Assembly: GCF_002760655.1 (NCBI RefSeq)
Contig: NZ_PDOC01000003.1
Coordinates: 286,840 to 350,839 of the forward strand
Source of the DNA: Massilia eurypsychrophila
GTDB taxonomy: Bacteria > Pseudomonadota > Gammaproteobacteria > Burkholderiales > Burkholderiaceae_D
DNA: 64,000 bases
Direction: 5' to 3'
Position 1 is the stretch's first letter. Each line of letters begins with the position of its first letter. A program made the position numbers and the translations under genes. This document shows positions 43,242 to 52,824 of this stretch, one piece after another. Under the pieces are notes generated by a model. It had not been told where the DNA came from and did not search any database. It saw nothing but the letters and a program-made list of their open reading frames with translations.

Positions 43242-45668
43242 ATGCAATTTTCCGAAAAATGGCTCCGCACGATGGTCAATCCGGCGATGACGTCGGATGA
43301 ACTGTCCCACCTGCTCACCATGTCCGGCCTCGAGGTCGAGGAAGTGGAGGCCGTGGCGCCGCCGTTTTCGAACGTGGTCGTCGCGCAAGTGCTGGAAGTG
43401 ACGCGCCATCCGAATGCCGACCGCCTGAACGTCTGCACCGTCGACGTCGGCACCGGCACCATGCTCAACATCGTCTGCGGGGCGCCGAACGTGCGCGCCG
43501 GCATGAAGGCGATCTGCGCGATGGCCGGCGCCGTGCTGCCCCCTGGCGCCGACGGCAAGCCGTTCGAGATCAAGGTCGGCATGCTGCGTGGCGTCGAGTC
43601 GCAGGGCATGATGTGCTCGGCGAAGGAGCTGAAGCTGTCGGAAGAGAGCAGCGGCCTGATGGAACTGCCGGCCGACGCGCCGGTCGGCCAGAACATCCGC
43701 GACTACCTGGCGCTGAACGACCTGAAATTCACCATCAAGCTGACGCCGAACAAGGCTGACTGCCTGTCGGTGCTGGGCGTGGCGCGCGAAGTGTCGGCAC
43801 TGACCGGCACCCCGCTGGTGCAGCCGGCCGCGCGCATCGTGCCGGTCAACAGCGACGAAGTGCTGCCGGTTAAAATCAGCGCGCCCGAGCTGTGCGGCCG
43901 GTTTTCGGGGCGCGTCATCCGCGGCCTGAACGCGCGTGCGCAAACGCCGGGCTGGATGGTCCAGCGCCTCGAGCGCAGTGGCCAGCGGTCGGTGTCGGCG
44001 CTGGTCGACATCTCGAACTACGTCATGCTCGAACTGGGCCGGCCGTCGCACGTGTTTGACCTCGACAAGATCCATGGCGGGCTCGACGTTCGCTGGGGCA
44101 TCAAGGGCGAGTCGCTGAAACTGTTGAACGGCAATACCGTCGCGGTCGACGACTGGGTCGGCGTCATCGCCGACGACCAGCAGATCGAGTCGCTGGCCGG
44201 CATCATGGGCGGCGACGCCACCGCCGTTACCTTGGACACCGCCAACATCTACCTGGAAGCGGCGTTCTGGTGGCCGAACGCGATCCAGGGCCGCGCGCGC
44301 CGCTTCAATTTCTCGACCGATGCGGCGCACCGCTTCGAGCGCGGCGTCGACTTCGCCACCACGGTCGAACACATCGAGCGCATCACCGCACTGATCGTCG
44401 AAGTCTGCGGCACCGGCGCGACCGTCGTCGGCCCGGTCGACGACCAGGCGGTCAATCTGCCGCAGCGCTCGCCCGTGGTGCTGCGCACCGCGCGCGCCCA
44501 GAAGGTCATCGGCGTACCGCTGACCGATGCGCTGATCGCCGACATCTTCACCCGCCTCGGCCTGGCATTCACGCAAGAAGACGGCAAGTTCGCCGTGACC
44601 GCGCCGTCGTACCGCTTCGACATCGAGATCGAGGAAGACCTGATCGAGGAAGTGGCGCGCGTGTACGGCTTCGAGAACATTCCGGCGCTGCCGCCGGTGG
44701 CGCCGAGCGCGATGATCGTCACGCCCGAGCACATCCGTTCGCTGTTCGCGCTGCGCCACCGCATGGCCGACCTTGGCTACCAGGAGGTGGTCAACATGAG
44801 CTTCGTCGAGTCGTCGTGGGAAACGGATTTTTCCGGCAACACCGACCAGATCAAGCTGCAGAACCCGATCGCCAGCCAGATGAGCGTGATGCGCTCGTCG
44901 CTGATCGGCAGCCTGGTGGCCAACGTGCGCTACAACCTGAACCGCAAGGCCGGGCGCGTGCGCGTGTTCGAGATCGGCGCCATCTTCCTGCGCAATCCGT
45001 ACGCGGTCGACGGCGCGCTGTCGATCGCCGGCTTCGACCAGCCGAAACGGCTGGCGGCGATGGCCTACGGGCCGGCGCAAGACGAGCAGTGGGGCGTGCC
45101 GTCGCGCCCGGTCGACTACTTTGACGTCAAGGCTGACCTGGAAGCGATGTTCGCGCCGCTGCCGCTGCGGTTTGTCAAGACCGAGCATCCGGCGCTGCAC
45201 CCGGGGCGCTCAGCCGTCGTCGAGCAGGGCGGAAAGGCGGTCGGCTTCATCGGCGAACTGCACCCGCGCTGGTTGCAGAAGTACGAACTGGCGCAGGCGC
45301 CGGTGCTGTTCGAGGTCGACGCGGCCGCCCTGCAGCAGCGTCCGGTGCCACGATACGACGAGATTTCGAAATTCCCGGGCGCCACGCGCGACCTCGCGCT
45401 GGTGGTGCCAAGCGCTGTCGCGGCGCAGGATTTGCTCGACGCATTTATTGCAGAGAAGTCGGTAAATCCTGCCGGAAACATCGTGCAAGCCATTGTTTTG
45501 TTTGATGAATATCGCGGAAAAGGATTGCAAGCGGATGAAAAAAGTCTTGCATTCCGCTTTAGCTTGCAAGATACTCAATCCACCTTGCAGGACGACGTCG
45601 TCGACGCGCTGATGGCGGCGATGGCAGACGCTGCCAAGCAAAAACATAACGCAACCATGCGTACCTAA
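43242..45668 (+). CDS. pheT: Phenylalanyl-tRNA synthetase beta subunit
   Basis: The 808-residue beta subunit has an N-terminal tRNA-binding OB domain ([21 protein letters not shown]), the B3/B4 editing domain (about residues 210-370), B5 (about 400-475), a catalytic-like fold and the C-terminal anticodon-binding B8 domain ([27 protein letters not shown]). Length matches E. coli PheT (795). It forms part of the pheS-pheT-ihfA unit. Confidence 0.97.
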   Translation: MQFSEKWLRTMVNPAMTSDELSHLLTMSGLEVEEVEAVAPPFSNVVVAQVLEVTRHPNADRLNVCTVDVGTGTMLNIVCGAPNVRAGMKAICAMAGAVLPPGADGKPFEIKVGMLRGVESQGMMCSAKELKLSEESSGLMELPADAPVGQNIRDYLALNDLKFTIKLTPNKADCLSVLGVAREVSALTGTPLVQPAARIVPVNSDEVLPVKISAPELCGRFSGRVIRGLNARAQTPGWMVQRLERSGQRSVSALVDISNYVMLELGRPSHVFDLDKIHGGLDVRWGIKGESLKLLNGNTVAVDDWVGVIADDQQIESLAGIMGGDATAVTLDTANIYLEAAFWWPNAIQGRARRFNFSTDAAHRFERGVDFATTVEHIERITALIVEVCGTGATVVGPVDDQAVNLPQRSPVVLRTARAQKVIGVPLTDALIADIFTRLGLAFTQEDGKFAVTAPSYRFDIEIEEDLIEEVARVYGFENIPALPPVAPSAMIVTPEHIRSLFALRHRMADLGYQEVVNMSFVESSWETDFSGNTDQIKLQNPIASQMSVMRSSLIGSLVANVRYNLNRKAGRVRVFEIGAIFLRNPYAVDGALSIAGFDQPKRLAAMAYGPAQDEQWGVPSRPVDYFDVKADLEAMFAPLPLRFVKTEHPALHPGRSAVVEQGGKAVGFIGELHPRWLQKYELAQAPVLFEVDAAALQQRPVPRYDEISKFPGATRDLALVVPSAVAAQDLLDAFIAEKSVNPAGNIVQAIVLFDEYRGKGLQADEKSLAFRFSLQDTQSTLQDDVVDALMAAMADAAKQKHNATMRT

Positions 45669-45762
45669 GTTTCTTCAATGTTTCTCCAAAACATAGCTAG
45701 TTAAAAGGCAGGGCTGGAAAATTAATAATAACGACGTTGATTCGGCCGTACTCCAATCGGCA

Positions 45763-46134
45763 TTGGCGGCCGACTTGCATCGCGCGATGCTGGTTGCCAA
45801 GGTGCGCCAGGATGCCGAGAAAGACTTGCCGACCCTCACCAAGGCCGAGCTGGCCGAGCTGCTGTTCGAGCAGGTCGGCCTGAACAAGCGCGAAGCGAAA
45901 GACATGGTCGAGACGTTCTTCGACGAGATCCGCAATGCGCTCGAACGCGGCGAAGCGGTCAAGCTGTCGGGCTTCGGCAACTTCCAGTTGCGCGACAAGC
46001 CGCAGCGGCCGGGACGCAATCCGAAAACCGGCGAAGAGATTCCAATCACCGCGCGCAGGGTCGTCACGTTCCACGCCAGCCAGAAACTCAAAGGCATGGT
46101 TGAAGCGACCAGCCCGCTAGCCCGCGCGGCGTAA
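45763..46134 (+). CDS. ihfA: Integration host factor alpha subunit
   Basis: This nucleoid protein bends DNA as a heterodimer with IHF-beta. The core [33 protein letters not shown]... [44 protein letters not shown] is full length. The start is uncertain: no ATG precedes the core except at 45787. TTG at 45763 is used here, but the frame stays open to a TAG at 45694, and an ATT at 45721 with a purine-rich site upstream would add 14 plausible residues. It follows pheT by 94 bp and abuts the merR-like gene. Confidence 0.9.
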   Translation: MAADLHRAMLVAKVRQDAEKDLPTLTKAELAELLFEQVGLNKREAKDMVETFFDEIRNALERGEAVKLSGFGNFQLRDKPQRPGRNPKTGEEIPITARRVVTFHASQKLKGMVEATSPLARAA

Positions 46135-46140
46135 TCATCC

Positions 46141-46566
46141 ATGAACGATCGTCCGAGCAAGACCGATCTCATCGTGCTGCCCGCTATCCCGGCCAAGCGC
46201 TACTTCACGATCGGGGAAGTCAGTGAGTTGTGCGGTGTCAAACCGCACGTGCTTCGCTACTGGGAGCAGGAATTTACTCAACTGAAACCTGTCAAACGAC
46301 GTGGGAATCGGCGTTATTACCAGCACCACGAGGTGTTGTTGATCCGCCGAATTCGCGAGTTGTTGTATGAGCAGGGCTTCACCATCAGCGGCGCGCGCAA
46401 CAAGCTCGACAGCCGCGGCGGCGAAGTGCCGTTGCCGGCAGGCGAAGATCGCCTGGATCCGGCAGGCGGCCAAGACGGCGGCGCCGGTCGCGCGCCGCAT
46501 CCTGACAATGCAATGATTCGCGCCGAGCTGTCGGCCATCCTGGCGCTACTGAAACAGGGCGTGTAA
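46141..46566 (+). CDS. MerR-family regulator
   Basis: The 141-residue protein has an N-terminal MerR winged helix (RYFTIGEVSELCGVKPHVLRYWEQEF, RRGNRRYYQHHEVLLIRRIRELLYEQGFTI), a glycine-rich linker and a short helical C-terminus (MIRAELSAILALLKQ). No metal- or drug-binding residues are evident, so the effector is unknown. It sits 6 bp after ihfA, an arrangement I know from many Beta- and Gammaproteobacteria. Confidence 0.9.
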   Translation: MNDRPSKTDLIVLPAIPAKRYFTIGEVSELCGVKPHVLRYWEQEFTQLKPVKRRGNRRYYQHHEVLLIRRIRELLYEQGFTISGARNKLDSRGGEVPLPAGEDRLDPAGGQDGGAGRAPHPDNAMIRAELSAILALLKQGV

Positions 46567-46637
46567 GCGTTCTGCCGGACGCGCGGTCAGGGCGCTGGCT
46601 GTATGCTGCTGCCAGGTGATAGAATATTGATATTGTA

Positions 46638-46648
46638 GGGTAGTACCC
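46638..46648. promoter_or_regulatory. Short dyad in the response-regulator promoter region
   Basis: GGGTA-G-TACCC is a perfect 5-bp dyad around one base, 73 bp before the response regulator start. TACC-type half sites are compatible with NarL-family binding, so autoregulation is possible; this is speculative. Confidence 0.3.
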
Positions 46649-46720
46649 CCAACGCATGCGCAGTACCGGGCGTGAGGTTCGCCTCGGCTCTTTCCTAGCC
46701 AGGAAAATATAAGGAAGACA

Positions 46721-47356
46721 ATGATACGCGTTGCCATTTGTGACGATCACCAAATTGTACGAGCAGGTTTCAAGCAGATTTTTTCGACGTCCGGCGACGA
46801 CTTTACCGTCGTTGCCGAAGGCGCAACCGGGCGTGAAGCCCTTGACATCGCACGGCGCGAAATTTGCGACGTGCTGTTGCTCGATATCGCCATGCCCGAC
46901 CAGAGCGGCATCGATATCCTGCGCACTATTCGCCAGGGCCAGCCGAACCTGCCGGTGCTGATTCTGTCCGGCTATCCTGCGCAGCAGTACGCGCTGAACC
47001 TGTTCAAGATGGGCGCCAACGGCTACCTGAACAAAGAATGCGAAGCGGACGAGCTGAAAACGGCCGTGCGCACCGTCTTCCAGGGCCGCCGCTACGTGTC
47101 GTCGACCGTGGGTGAATTGCTGGCGCAAAGTTTTGACCGCGACCCGAATACGGCGCTGCACACCGAGTTGTCGGACCGCGAGTTCCAGGTATTCCTGCGC
47201 CTGGCCAAAGGCGCGACCGTGTCGGACATCGGCGTCGCGCTGTCGCTGTCGATCAAGACAGTGTCGACTTACCGCACCCGCATCATGGAAAAAATGGGCC
47301 TGCAGTCGAACAGCGACCTGACCTATTACGCAATGAAAAACAATCTTCTCGACTAA
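46721..47356 (+). CDS. NarL/FixJ-family response regulator
   Basis: This 211-residue protein has a receiver domain (acidic pair in CDDHQIVRAG, phosphoacceptor in LLLDIAMPDQSGIDIL, conserved Lys in YLNKEC) and a LuxR helix-turn-helix (TELSDREFQVFLRLAKGATVSDIGVALSLSIKTVSTYRTRIMEKMG). A good ribosome site (AAGGAAGACA) precedes the ATG. The histidine kinase gene downstream (122 bp) is the likely partner. Confidence 0.93.
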   Translation: MIRVAICDDHQIVRAGFKQIFSTSGDDFTVVAEGATGREALDIARREICDVLLLDIAMPDQSGIDILRTIRQGQPNLPVLILSGYPAQQYALNLFKMGANGYLNKECEADELKTAVRTVFQGRRYVSSTVGELLAQSFDRDPNTALHTELSDREFQVFLRLAKGATVSDIGVALSLSIKTVSTYRTRIMEKMGLQSNSDLTYYAMKNNLLD

Positions 47357-47477
47357 GCGCCCGGCGCCTTGATCCTGGCAGCCTTGCACATTTCACAGTT
47401 GTGCTTGGCTGAAACGCTCGGAGTCCCGGTCTATAATGCGGACAGAATGACTCTGCAGTGCGCAAAGGAAACCGAGG

Positions 47478-48986
47478 ATGTATTTCACCACCGACTCCGC
47501 GGCCAAACCGGGTCTGCCGTTTTACAAAACCGTGTTGTGCCTGCTGTGCGTCCTGATCCTGGTCGTCAACGGCATCAGCCTGGCGCGCAACCTGCAGTCG
47601 CTGCGCAGCGCCAACGAGCTGCAAGCCCAGGGCGCGCGGGTCGGCGACAAAGTCCAATATCTGAACGTGCTGATAATGGATGCCGAAAGCAGCCTGCAGG
47701 GCCATTTCCTGTCGGGCGCCGAGTCCTATCTCGGCCCGCTGCGCACCGCCCGCGCCGAGATCAATACCCAATTTGCCGAACTGCAGAAATTGCTGGCCGA
47801 CAGTCCGTCGCAGCTGAAGAACCTGGCGCAGCTGCGCACGCTGATCTACCGCAAACTGTCGAGCATGGACCAGACCCTGACGGTGTACCGTTCCGGCGGC
47901 CTGGACGACGTGGTCAGGATCGCCGAGACGGCCGAAAGCCAGAGTGTGATGGACGAGATCCGCCTGCAGGTCGTGATCATTGCGCGCGAGCAGACCGAGC
48001 TGATGACGGCGCGCAGTGCGGCGTTCTACAAGCAATACCAGAGCGCCGTGGTGCTCGGCATCGGCATCAACCTGGCGGCGATCCTCGTCATCGCGCTGTT
48101 CTACCGGCTGATACGGAGCAGCTTTTTTTCGCGCCTGGTGGCGCAGCGCGCGCTGCAACATGCCAACGACACGCTTGAATCGATGGTGGTGCTGCGCACC
48201 GAGCAGCTGGCGGTGCTGTCGCGCCACCTGATCAGTGTCAGCGAGGAAGAAAAGGCCAAGCTGGCGCGCGAACTGCACGACGAGATGGGCGCCAACCTGA
48301 CGGCCATCAGCATCGACATCAATGCCGTCACCGAACGGCTGCGCCCGGACCATGCGCCGCTGGCGGCCATGCTCGAGCGCGCGCGCGCAACCCTGGTCGA
48401 CACGGTGCAGCTAAAGCGCCGCATTGTCGAAAACTTGCGACCCAGCCTGCTCGACAACCTGGGCCTGGCGGCCGCGCTGCACAGCTACTGCGACGAGTTT
48501 GGCAAGGTCACCGGCATCGACTGCGAAGCGCTGATTGACGGCGACGTCGATGCGGCCGGGCCGATGCATGCGATTGCGGTGTTTCGCATCGTGCAGGAGG
48601 CGCTCAACAACGTCGCCAAATATGCGCGCGCGCGGCACGTCATCGTGCACCTGGCGCGCGAAGGCGACGACCTGGCACTGGAAGTGATCGATGATGGTAT
48701 CGGCATTGAACTCGACGCGGCGCGCGAACCGAAATCGCACGGTTTGCTTGGCATGCGTGAACGCGCATTGCTGCTGGGCGGCAGCCTGAAAATAAAACGC
48801 GGGATCAATGGCATCGGCACGTGTGTCGAAGCATTGATCCCGCTGGTGCAGCAGGGGGCCGCGCAGGACGCCGTTTCGGTGACGATCAGCGCGCCACATC
48901 CTCCAGCAGGCGATCATATTCCGTCTTTGCAACCTTGTAGCACTCGCCCGCATACTCCTCAAGACCTTGACGGTCAATTACGGTGA
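47478..48986 (+). CDS. NarX-type sensor histidine kinase with CHASE3-like sensor
   Basis: The 502-residue kinase has two membrane spans (about residues 14-35 and 190-212) flanking a helical periplasmic domain of CHASE3 type (NVLIMDAESSLQGHFLSGAESYLGPL). A HisKA_3 box (EEEKAKLARELHDEMGANLTAI, phospho-His) and an HATPase_c domain (RIVQEALNNVAKYA, EVIDDGIGIE, HGLLGMRERALLLGGSL) follow. Its last 33 codons overlap the convergent Crp/Fnr gene by 101 bp and are rich in Pro and Ser, unlike the usual end of such kinases. The upstream NarL regulator is the expected partner. Confidence 0.9.
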   Translation: MYFTTDSAAKPGLPFYKTVLCLLCVLILVVNGISLARNLQSLRSANELQAQGARVGDKVQYLNVLIMDAESSLQGHFLSGAESYLGPLRTARAEINTQFAELQKLLADSPSQLKNLAQLRTLIYRKLSSMDQTLTVYRSGGLDDVVRIAETAESQSVMDEIRLQVVIIAREQTELMTARSAAFYKQYQSAVVLGIGINLAAILVIALFYRLIRSSFFSRLVAQRALQHANDTLESMVVLRTEQLAVLSRHLISVSEEEKAKLARELHDEMGANLTAISIDINAVTERLRPDHAPLAAMLERARATLVDTVQLKRRIVENLRPSLLDNLGLAAALHSYCDEFGKVTGIDCEALIDGDVDAAGPMHAIAVFRIVQEALNNVAKYARARHVIVHLAREGDDLALEVIDDGIGIELDAAREPKSHGLLGMRERALLLGGSLKIKRGINGIGTCVEALIPLVQQGAAQDAVSVTISAPHPPAGDHIPSLQPCSTRPHTPQDLDGQLR

Positions 48987-49695
48987 TGTTGCCGCGACGG
49001 TACTGAATCAGGCCGTCGTCTTGCAGCTTGCCGGCGGCAGCGGTGATGCTTTCGCGGCGCACGCCCAGCATGATCGAGATCAGTTCCTGGGTCACCTTCA
49101 GTTCGTTCGATGGCGAGCGGTCGAGGCGGTCGAGCAACCAGCGGCACAGCTTTTGTTCGATCGAGCTGTGACGCCCGCCGACGGCGTTCTGCGCCATCTG
49201 AGCAAACAGGGCATTCGTGTAACGCATCAGCAACTGGGGCAGGGCGCCGCCCTGGTTGAAGGCGTCGCGCAGGTATTGCGTCTTGAGGCGGTAGCCGTAG
49301 CCGGCGCTTTGCACGACGGCGCTGCACATGGCGCGCTCGCCCATGAACAGGGACATGCCGACGACGCCTTCATGGCCGATCACGGCGATTTCGGTGGTGG
49401 CGCCGTCTTCCATCACGTACACCAGGGAGACGATGGCGGTGGTCGGGAAATACACGTTTTCAAGCTTGCTGCCGTACTCGAACAGTTCCTTGCCAGCGGG
49501 CAGGGCAACCAGTTCCAGATGGTCGAACAGGGTTTCGAGGTCATGGCGTGGCAGCGCGGCAAGCAATTCGTTCTGCTGGGTGCCGCTATAGCTGACGACG
49601 GGTTTGGACGCAACTTTTGATTCCAGCCCATTGCCGGGAATCTGGTTTACCGATGGAGCTTTTTGCGCGGTACCACCAAGTTGAGTGCTGTTCAT
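48886..49695 (-). CDS. Crp/Fnr-family transcriptional regulator
   Basis: The start at 49695 has TGAGGATAAAA upstream; an in-frame ATG at 49707 is less well placed. The 269-residue protein has an N-terminal extension (about 40 residues), a cyclic-nucleotide-binding-like beta barrel (GKELFEYGSKLENVYFPTTAIVSLVYV, AVIGHEGVVGMSLF), a dimer helix and a winged HTH (LKVTQELISIMLGVRRESITAAAGKLQDDGLIQYRRGNITVID). Fnr-type cysteines for an Fe-S cluster are not seen, so the signal is unknown. Confidence 0.9.
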   Translation of the reverse strand: MNSTQLGGTAQKAPSVNQIPGNGLESKVASKPVVSYSGTQQNELLAALPRHDLETLFDHLELVALPAGKELFEYGSKLENVYFPTTAIVSLVYVMEDGATTEIAVIGHEGVVGMSLFMGERAMCSAVVQSAGYGYRLKTQYLRDAFNQGGALPQLLMRYTNALFAQMAQNAVGGRHSSIEQKLCRWLLDRLDRSPSNELKVTQELISIMLGVRRESITAAAGKLQDDGLIQYRRGNITVIDRQGLEEYAGECYKVAKTEYDRLLEDVAR

Positions 49696-49955
49696 TTTTA
49701 TCCTCATTATCTCTACATGACATCGGGAGCGTTGCGGCGTGTTCTGACTGTTGCCGATTCGCGATGTATGAACGATACGGGCTTAGTCTGTTGCCGAACA
49801 TAAGATTAGCAGTCGCCCCCATGTAGGCTGCGTGCATAGAACCTTGTGGTCCTAGTCCTACTGGGGGGCTCCAGTCATCCCTGCGGGTATTTTGTTGGGA
49901 TCGAGAACCAAAATGCCCCATAATGGGCGCTCTCCCGCTACCCAAGTCCGCACCC

Positions 49956-50633
49956 ATGCATGTATTACTGGTCGAAGACGACGCCGTGCTCGCCGATGGC
50001 CTGTCGCGCATACTGGAAGGGCAGGGCATGGTCGTCGAGGTGCTTGGCGACGGCATGCTGGCCGACCAGTTGCTGCAGCGCCCGGAAGCGGCGGCGATCC
50101 ATGTCGCCGTGCTCGACATCGGCCTGCCCGGCATTGACGGCTTTGAAGTGGTGCGCCGCCTGCGCGCGCGCGGCAGCGCGCTGCCGGTGCTGCTGCTGAC
50201 GGCGCGCGATGCCGTCGAAGACCGTGTGCGCGGCCTCGAGACCGGCGCCGACGATTACCTGGTCAAGCCGTTTGCCACCGCCGAGCTGGTCGCGCGCATC
50301 AAGGCGCTGGCGCGCCGCAACGCGCCGCCGGCAGCGCTGCTGGCCCTGGGCGAACTGCGGCTCGATACGTCTGCGCGCCGCGCCCGCATCGGCGAGCGCG
50401 CCATCGACCTGTCGGTGCGCGAGTGGGCAGTGCTCGAATACCTGCTGCAGCACGGCGGGCGCGTGGTGTCGAAGCAGCAGATCATCGAAGCGATCCTGCC
50501 GTGGGGCGACGACCTGACGCTCAATGCGGTGGAAGTCTACATTTCGCGGCTGCGCCTGAAAATTGCCGACGCCGGCGTTGCCATCCGCACCATCCGCGGC
50601 TTCGGCTACATGCTCGAAGCATCGCATGACTAG
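49956..50633 (+). CDS. OmpR-family response regulator (TctD/QseB-like)
   Basis: The 225-residue protein has a receiver domain (VEDDAVLADGLSRIL, phosphoacceptor in VLDIGLPGIDGFEV, Lys in DDYLVKPF) and a winged-helix DNA-binding domain (LSVREWAVLEYLLQHGGRVVSKQQIIEAIL, NAVEVYISRLRLKI, IRTIRGFGYML). It overlaps the kinase gene by 8 bp. Repeats of TGTCAG with 11-bp spacing before the pilin operon are candidate binding sites. Confidence 0.93.
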   Translation: MHVLLVEDDAVLADGLSRILEGQGMVVEVLGDGMLADQLLQRPEAAAIHVAVLDIGLPGIDGFEVVRRLRARGSALPVLLLTARDAVEDRVRGLETGADDYLVKPFATAELVARIKALARRNAPPAALLALGELRLDTSARRARIGERAIDLSVREWAVLEYLLQHGGRVVSKQQIIEAILPWGDDLTLNAVEVYISRLRLKIADAGVAIRTIRGFGYMLEASHD

Positions 50634-51651
50634 CATCCGGCTGCGCCTGCTGAAGTGGCTGATCGGGCCGATTCTGCTGGTCAATGTGGCCGGCGCGGCG
50701 CTGGCGGCGATGCTCGGCTGGACGCCGGCGCAGTTGCGCGCCGAACAGGACCTGTCGGCCACCATCGGCGCTCTGGTGGCGCTGGAAGCGTTGTTCACCC
50801 TGGTGCTAGTCGGCCTGATCTGGTTTTCCGTCACCAACGGCTTGCAGCCGCTGGCGCGCCTGTCGGCCCAGCTGCGCACACGCGACGCCGACGACCTGGC
50901 GCCGGTCGGCGCGCCCGACGTGCCGGTCGAACTGGCGCCGGTGGTGGCCGCCTTCGACGACCTGCTGGCCAAACTGCAGGCCGGCGCCAGCGCCCAGCAC
51001 GACTTTCTCGCCAATGTCGCCCATCAGCTGCGCACGCCGCTGGCCGGCGTCAAGCTGCAGCTCGAGTGGCTCGCCGCGCGCCACGGCGCCGATGCCGACA
51101 GCGTCCATTCGATCCGCCTGATGCTGCTGTCAAACGAGCGCATGATTCGCCAGACCAACCAGTTGCTCGCGCTCGCGCGGGCCGAGCCGAGCCACTTCGA
51201 AAAGACTCGCCTCGAGCCGCTCGACCTGGCCGCGCTGGTGGAAGAGTCGATCCAGCACTTCGTCGACCTGGCGGTGAAGAACCGCATCGACCTCGGCTTC
51301 GAGCTGGCGCCGGTGCCGATCGCCGGCGACCGCTTCCTGCTGCGCGACCTGATCGACAACCTGGTCGACAACGCGCTGCGCTACACGCCGGCGCAGGGAA
51401 CGGTGACGGTCAGCTGTTATCGCGACGGCAAGTATGGCGTGCTGGCGGTGGAGGATTCCGGCCCCGGCATCGCGCTTTCCCAGCGCGAGCGCGTCTTCAA
51501 CCGCTTCGTGCGGCTCGACGACAGCACCACCGGCAGCGGCCTGGGCCTGGCGATCGTGCGCGATATCGCGCTCGCCCACGGCGCCAGCATCGCCATCGAC
51601 AGCCGCGCCGCCGGCGAGGGCGCCATCTTTTCTGTGCGTTTCCTTAGTTAA
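50626..51651 (+). CDS. Sensor histidine kinase with almost no periplasmic domain
   Basis: The 341-residue kinase overlaps the response regulator gene by 8 bp. Two membrane spans (about residues 10-28 and 44-66) are separated by only about 16 residues. In TctE/QseC-like kinases that I recall, a sensor domain of about 100 residues lies there. A HAMP-like linker follows, then the His box VAHQLRTPLAGV (H133), the N box DNLVDNALRYTPAQG and the G boxes EDSGPGIA and GSGLGLAIV. All catalytic motifs are intact, so the protein probably senses within or at the membrane, or is constitutive. Confidence 0.9.
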   Translation: MTSIRLRLLKWLIGPILLVNVAGAALAAMLGWTPAQLRAEQDLSATIGALVALEALFTLVLVGLIWFSVTNGLQPLARLSAQLRTRDADDLAPVGAPDVPVELAPVVAAFDDLLAKLQAGASAQHDFLANVAHQLRTPLAGVKLQLEWLAARHGADADSVHSIRLMLLSNERMIRQTNQLLALARAEPSHFEKTRLEPLDLAALVEESIQHFVDLAVKNRIDLGFELAPVPIAGDRFLLRDLIDNLVDNALRYTPAQGTVTVSCYRDGKYGVLAVEDSGPGIALSQRERVFNRFVRLDDSTTGSGLGLAIVRDIALAHGASIAIDSRAAGEGAIFSVRFLS

Positions 51652-51680
51652 ATCTTCCTTAGAAGCATCTTTTTCATCGT

Positions 51681-51713
51681 TGTCAGGAATTTGTCAGCAT
51701 TTCCTCAGGGAAC
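51681..51713. promoter_or_regulatory. Three 11-bp-spaced repeats before the minor-pilin operon
   Basis: TGTCAG starts at 51681 and 51692, and CCTCAG at 51703, giving three units at exactly 11-bp intervals with TCAG conserved in each. Tandem 11-bp repeats are the usual binding pattern of OmpR/PhoB-family regulators. They lie between the two-component genes and the pilin operon; a TACTAT at 51730 may be the -10 element. Confidence 0.6.
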
Positions 51714-51787
51714 TGCAAGCTTGACGCGCTACTATCCACGGTAGAAGATTGCCGTATGGAACTATTGCGTAGCGCGAGGCAAAACAG

Positions 51788-52351
51788 ATGAACAACAAAG
51801 CAGATGGTTTTACCCTGGTCGAGCTGATGGTCACGCTGGCGGTGGTCGGCGTGCTGACGTCGATCGCCGCGCCCAGCTTTCGCGGCATGGTGCTCGACAC
51901 GCGCCTGTCGACCCAGGCCAACGACATGCTGCTGTCGCTCAAGTTCACCCGTTCGGAGGCGGTCAAGCGCAATGCGCGCGTGACGATGTGCCGCAGCAGC
52001 AGCGGCACCGGCTGCGCGGCGGCCGCCACTGGCTCGGCCAGCTGGGAGTCGGGCTGGATCGTGTTCGCCGATGGCGGCGTGGTCGGTACCGTCGACGCCA
52101 CCGACACGGTGCTGCGGGTGCAGGGCGCGCTGCCGACCGCGACGGTGGACGGCGCCGGCGGCGTCGCCGACTTCGTCTCGTACGTCGGCAACGGCCAGAC
52201 CAGCGCGGCCGCTGGCGGCACCCAGGTCGGCACCTTCAGCCTGTGCGGCCCGGAACTGACGGCGCGCCGCCGCAAGATCGCCCTGACCCCGGGTAGCGGC
52301 TGGGTCGGCGTGCAAACCGTCGCCGCCGCCACCACCTGCACCAGCGCCTAG
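51788..52351 (+). CDS. GspH/FimT-family minor pilin
   Basis: The 187-residue pseudopilin has the type IV prepilin signature GFTLVELMVTLAVVGVL after a 7-residue leader, with Glu at position +5 of the mature protein. The C-terminal domain follows the GspH/FimT pattern and ends with cysteine-containing segments (TMCRSSSGTGC, TFSLCGPE, TTCTSA). It is the first gene of the minor-pilin operon, and its product would prime pilus assembly in the inner membrane. Confidence 0.88.
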   Translation: MNNKADGFTLVELMVTLAVVGVLTSIAAPSFRGMVLDTRLSTQANDMLLSLKFTRSEAVKRNARVTMCRSSSGTGCAAAATGSASWESGWIVFADGGVVGTVDATDTVLRVQGALPTATVDGAGGVADFVSYVGNGQTSAAAGGTQVGTFSLCGPELTARRRKIALTPGSGWVGVQTVAAATTCTSA

Positions 52352-52365
52352 ACCGAAAGACGCAG

Positions 52366-52824
52366 ATGAAAAAATTTCCCCAAAAACAACGCGGCTTCTC
52401 GCTGCTGGAAGTGATGATCACGATGCTGATCGTCAGCTTCGGCCTGCTCGGCATCGGCGGCATCATCGTCATCAGCCTGAAAAACAACCAGGGGTCCTAC
52501 GCGCGCGGCCAGGCCACCTTGATGGTCAACGACATGGTCGACCGCATGCGCGCCAACCGCGGCGTGGCCGAAGCGGCGCCGTCGCCGTACAACCTGGCGC
52601 TGACGGCGACGCCGGCCGGCACCACCGTCGCCGCCACCGACCTGGCCGAGTGGCGCGCCGCGCTGGCCGCCAGCATCCCGTCCGGCACCGGCGCCGTGCT
52701 GGTCAACGACGCCAGCAAGAAAGTGACGATCACGGTGCAGTGGGACGACTCGCGCGGCACCACCGACACCGGCAACAACGTTGGCCTGAGCAACCAGCAA
52801 CTGGTGGTGGAGACCCGCTTATGA
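52366..52824 (+). CDS. pilV: Minor pilin PilV
   Basis: The 152-residue prepilin has the cleavage site and hydrophobic helix RGFSLLEVMITMLIVSFGLLG, followed by a PilV-like domain (LMVNDMVDRMRANR, EWRAALAASIPSGTGAV). It is 14 bp after the FimT-like gene and overlaps pilW by ATGA. Confidence 0.88.
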   Translation: MKKFPQKQRGFSLLEVMITMLIVSFGLLGIGGIIVISLKNNQGSYARGQATLMVNDMVDRMRANRGVAEAAPSPYNLALTATPAGTTVAATDLAEWRAALAASIPSGTGAVLVNDASKKVTITVQWDDSRGTTDTGNNVGLSNQQLVVETRL

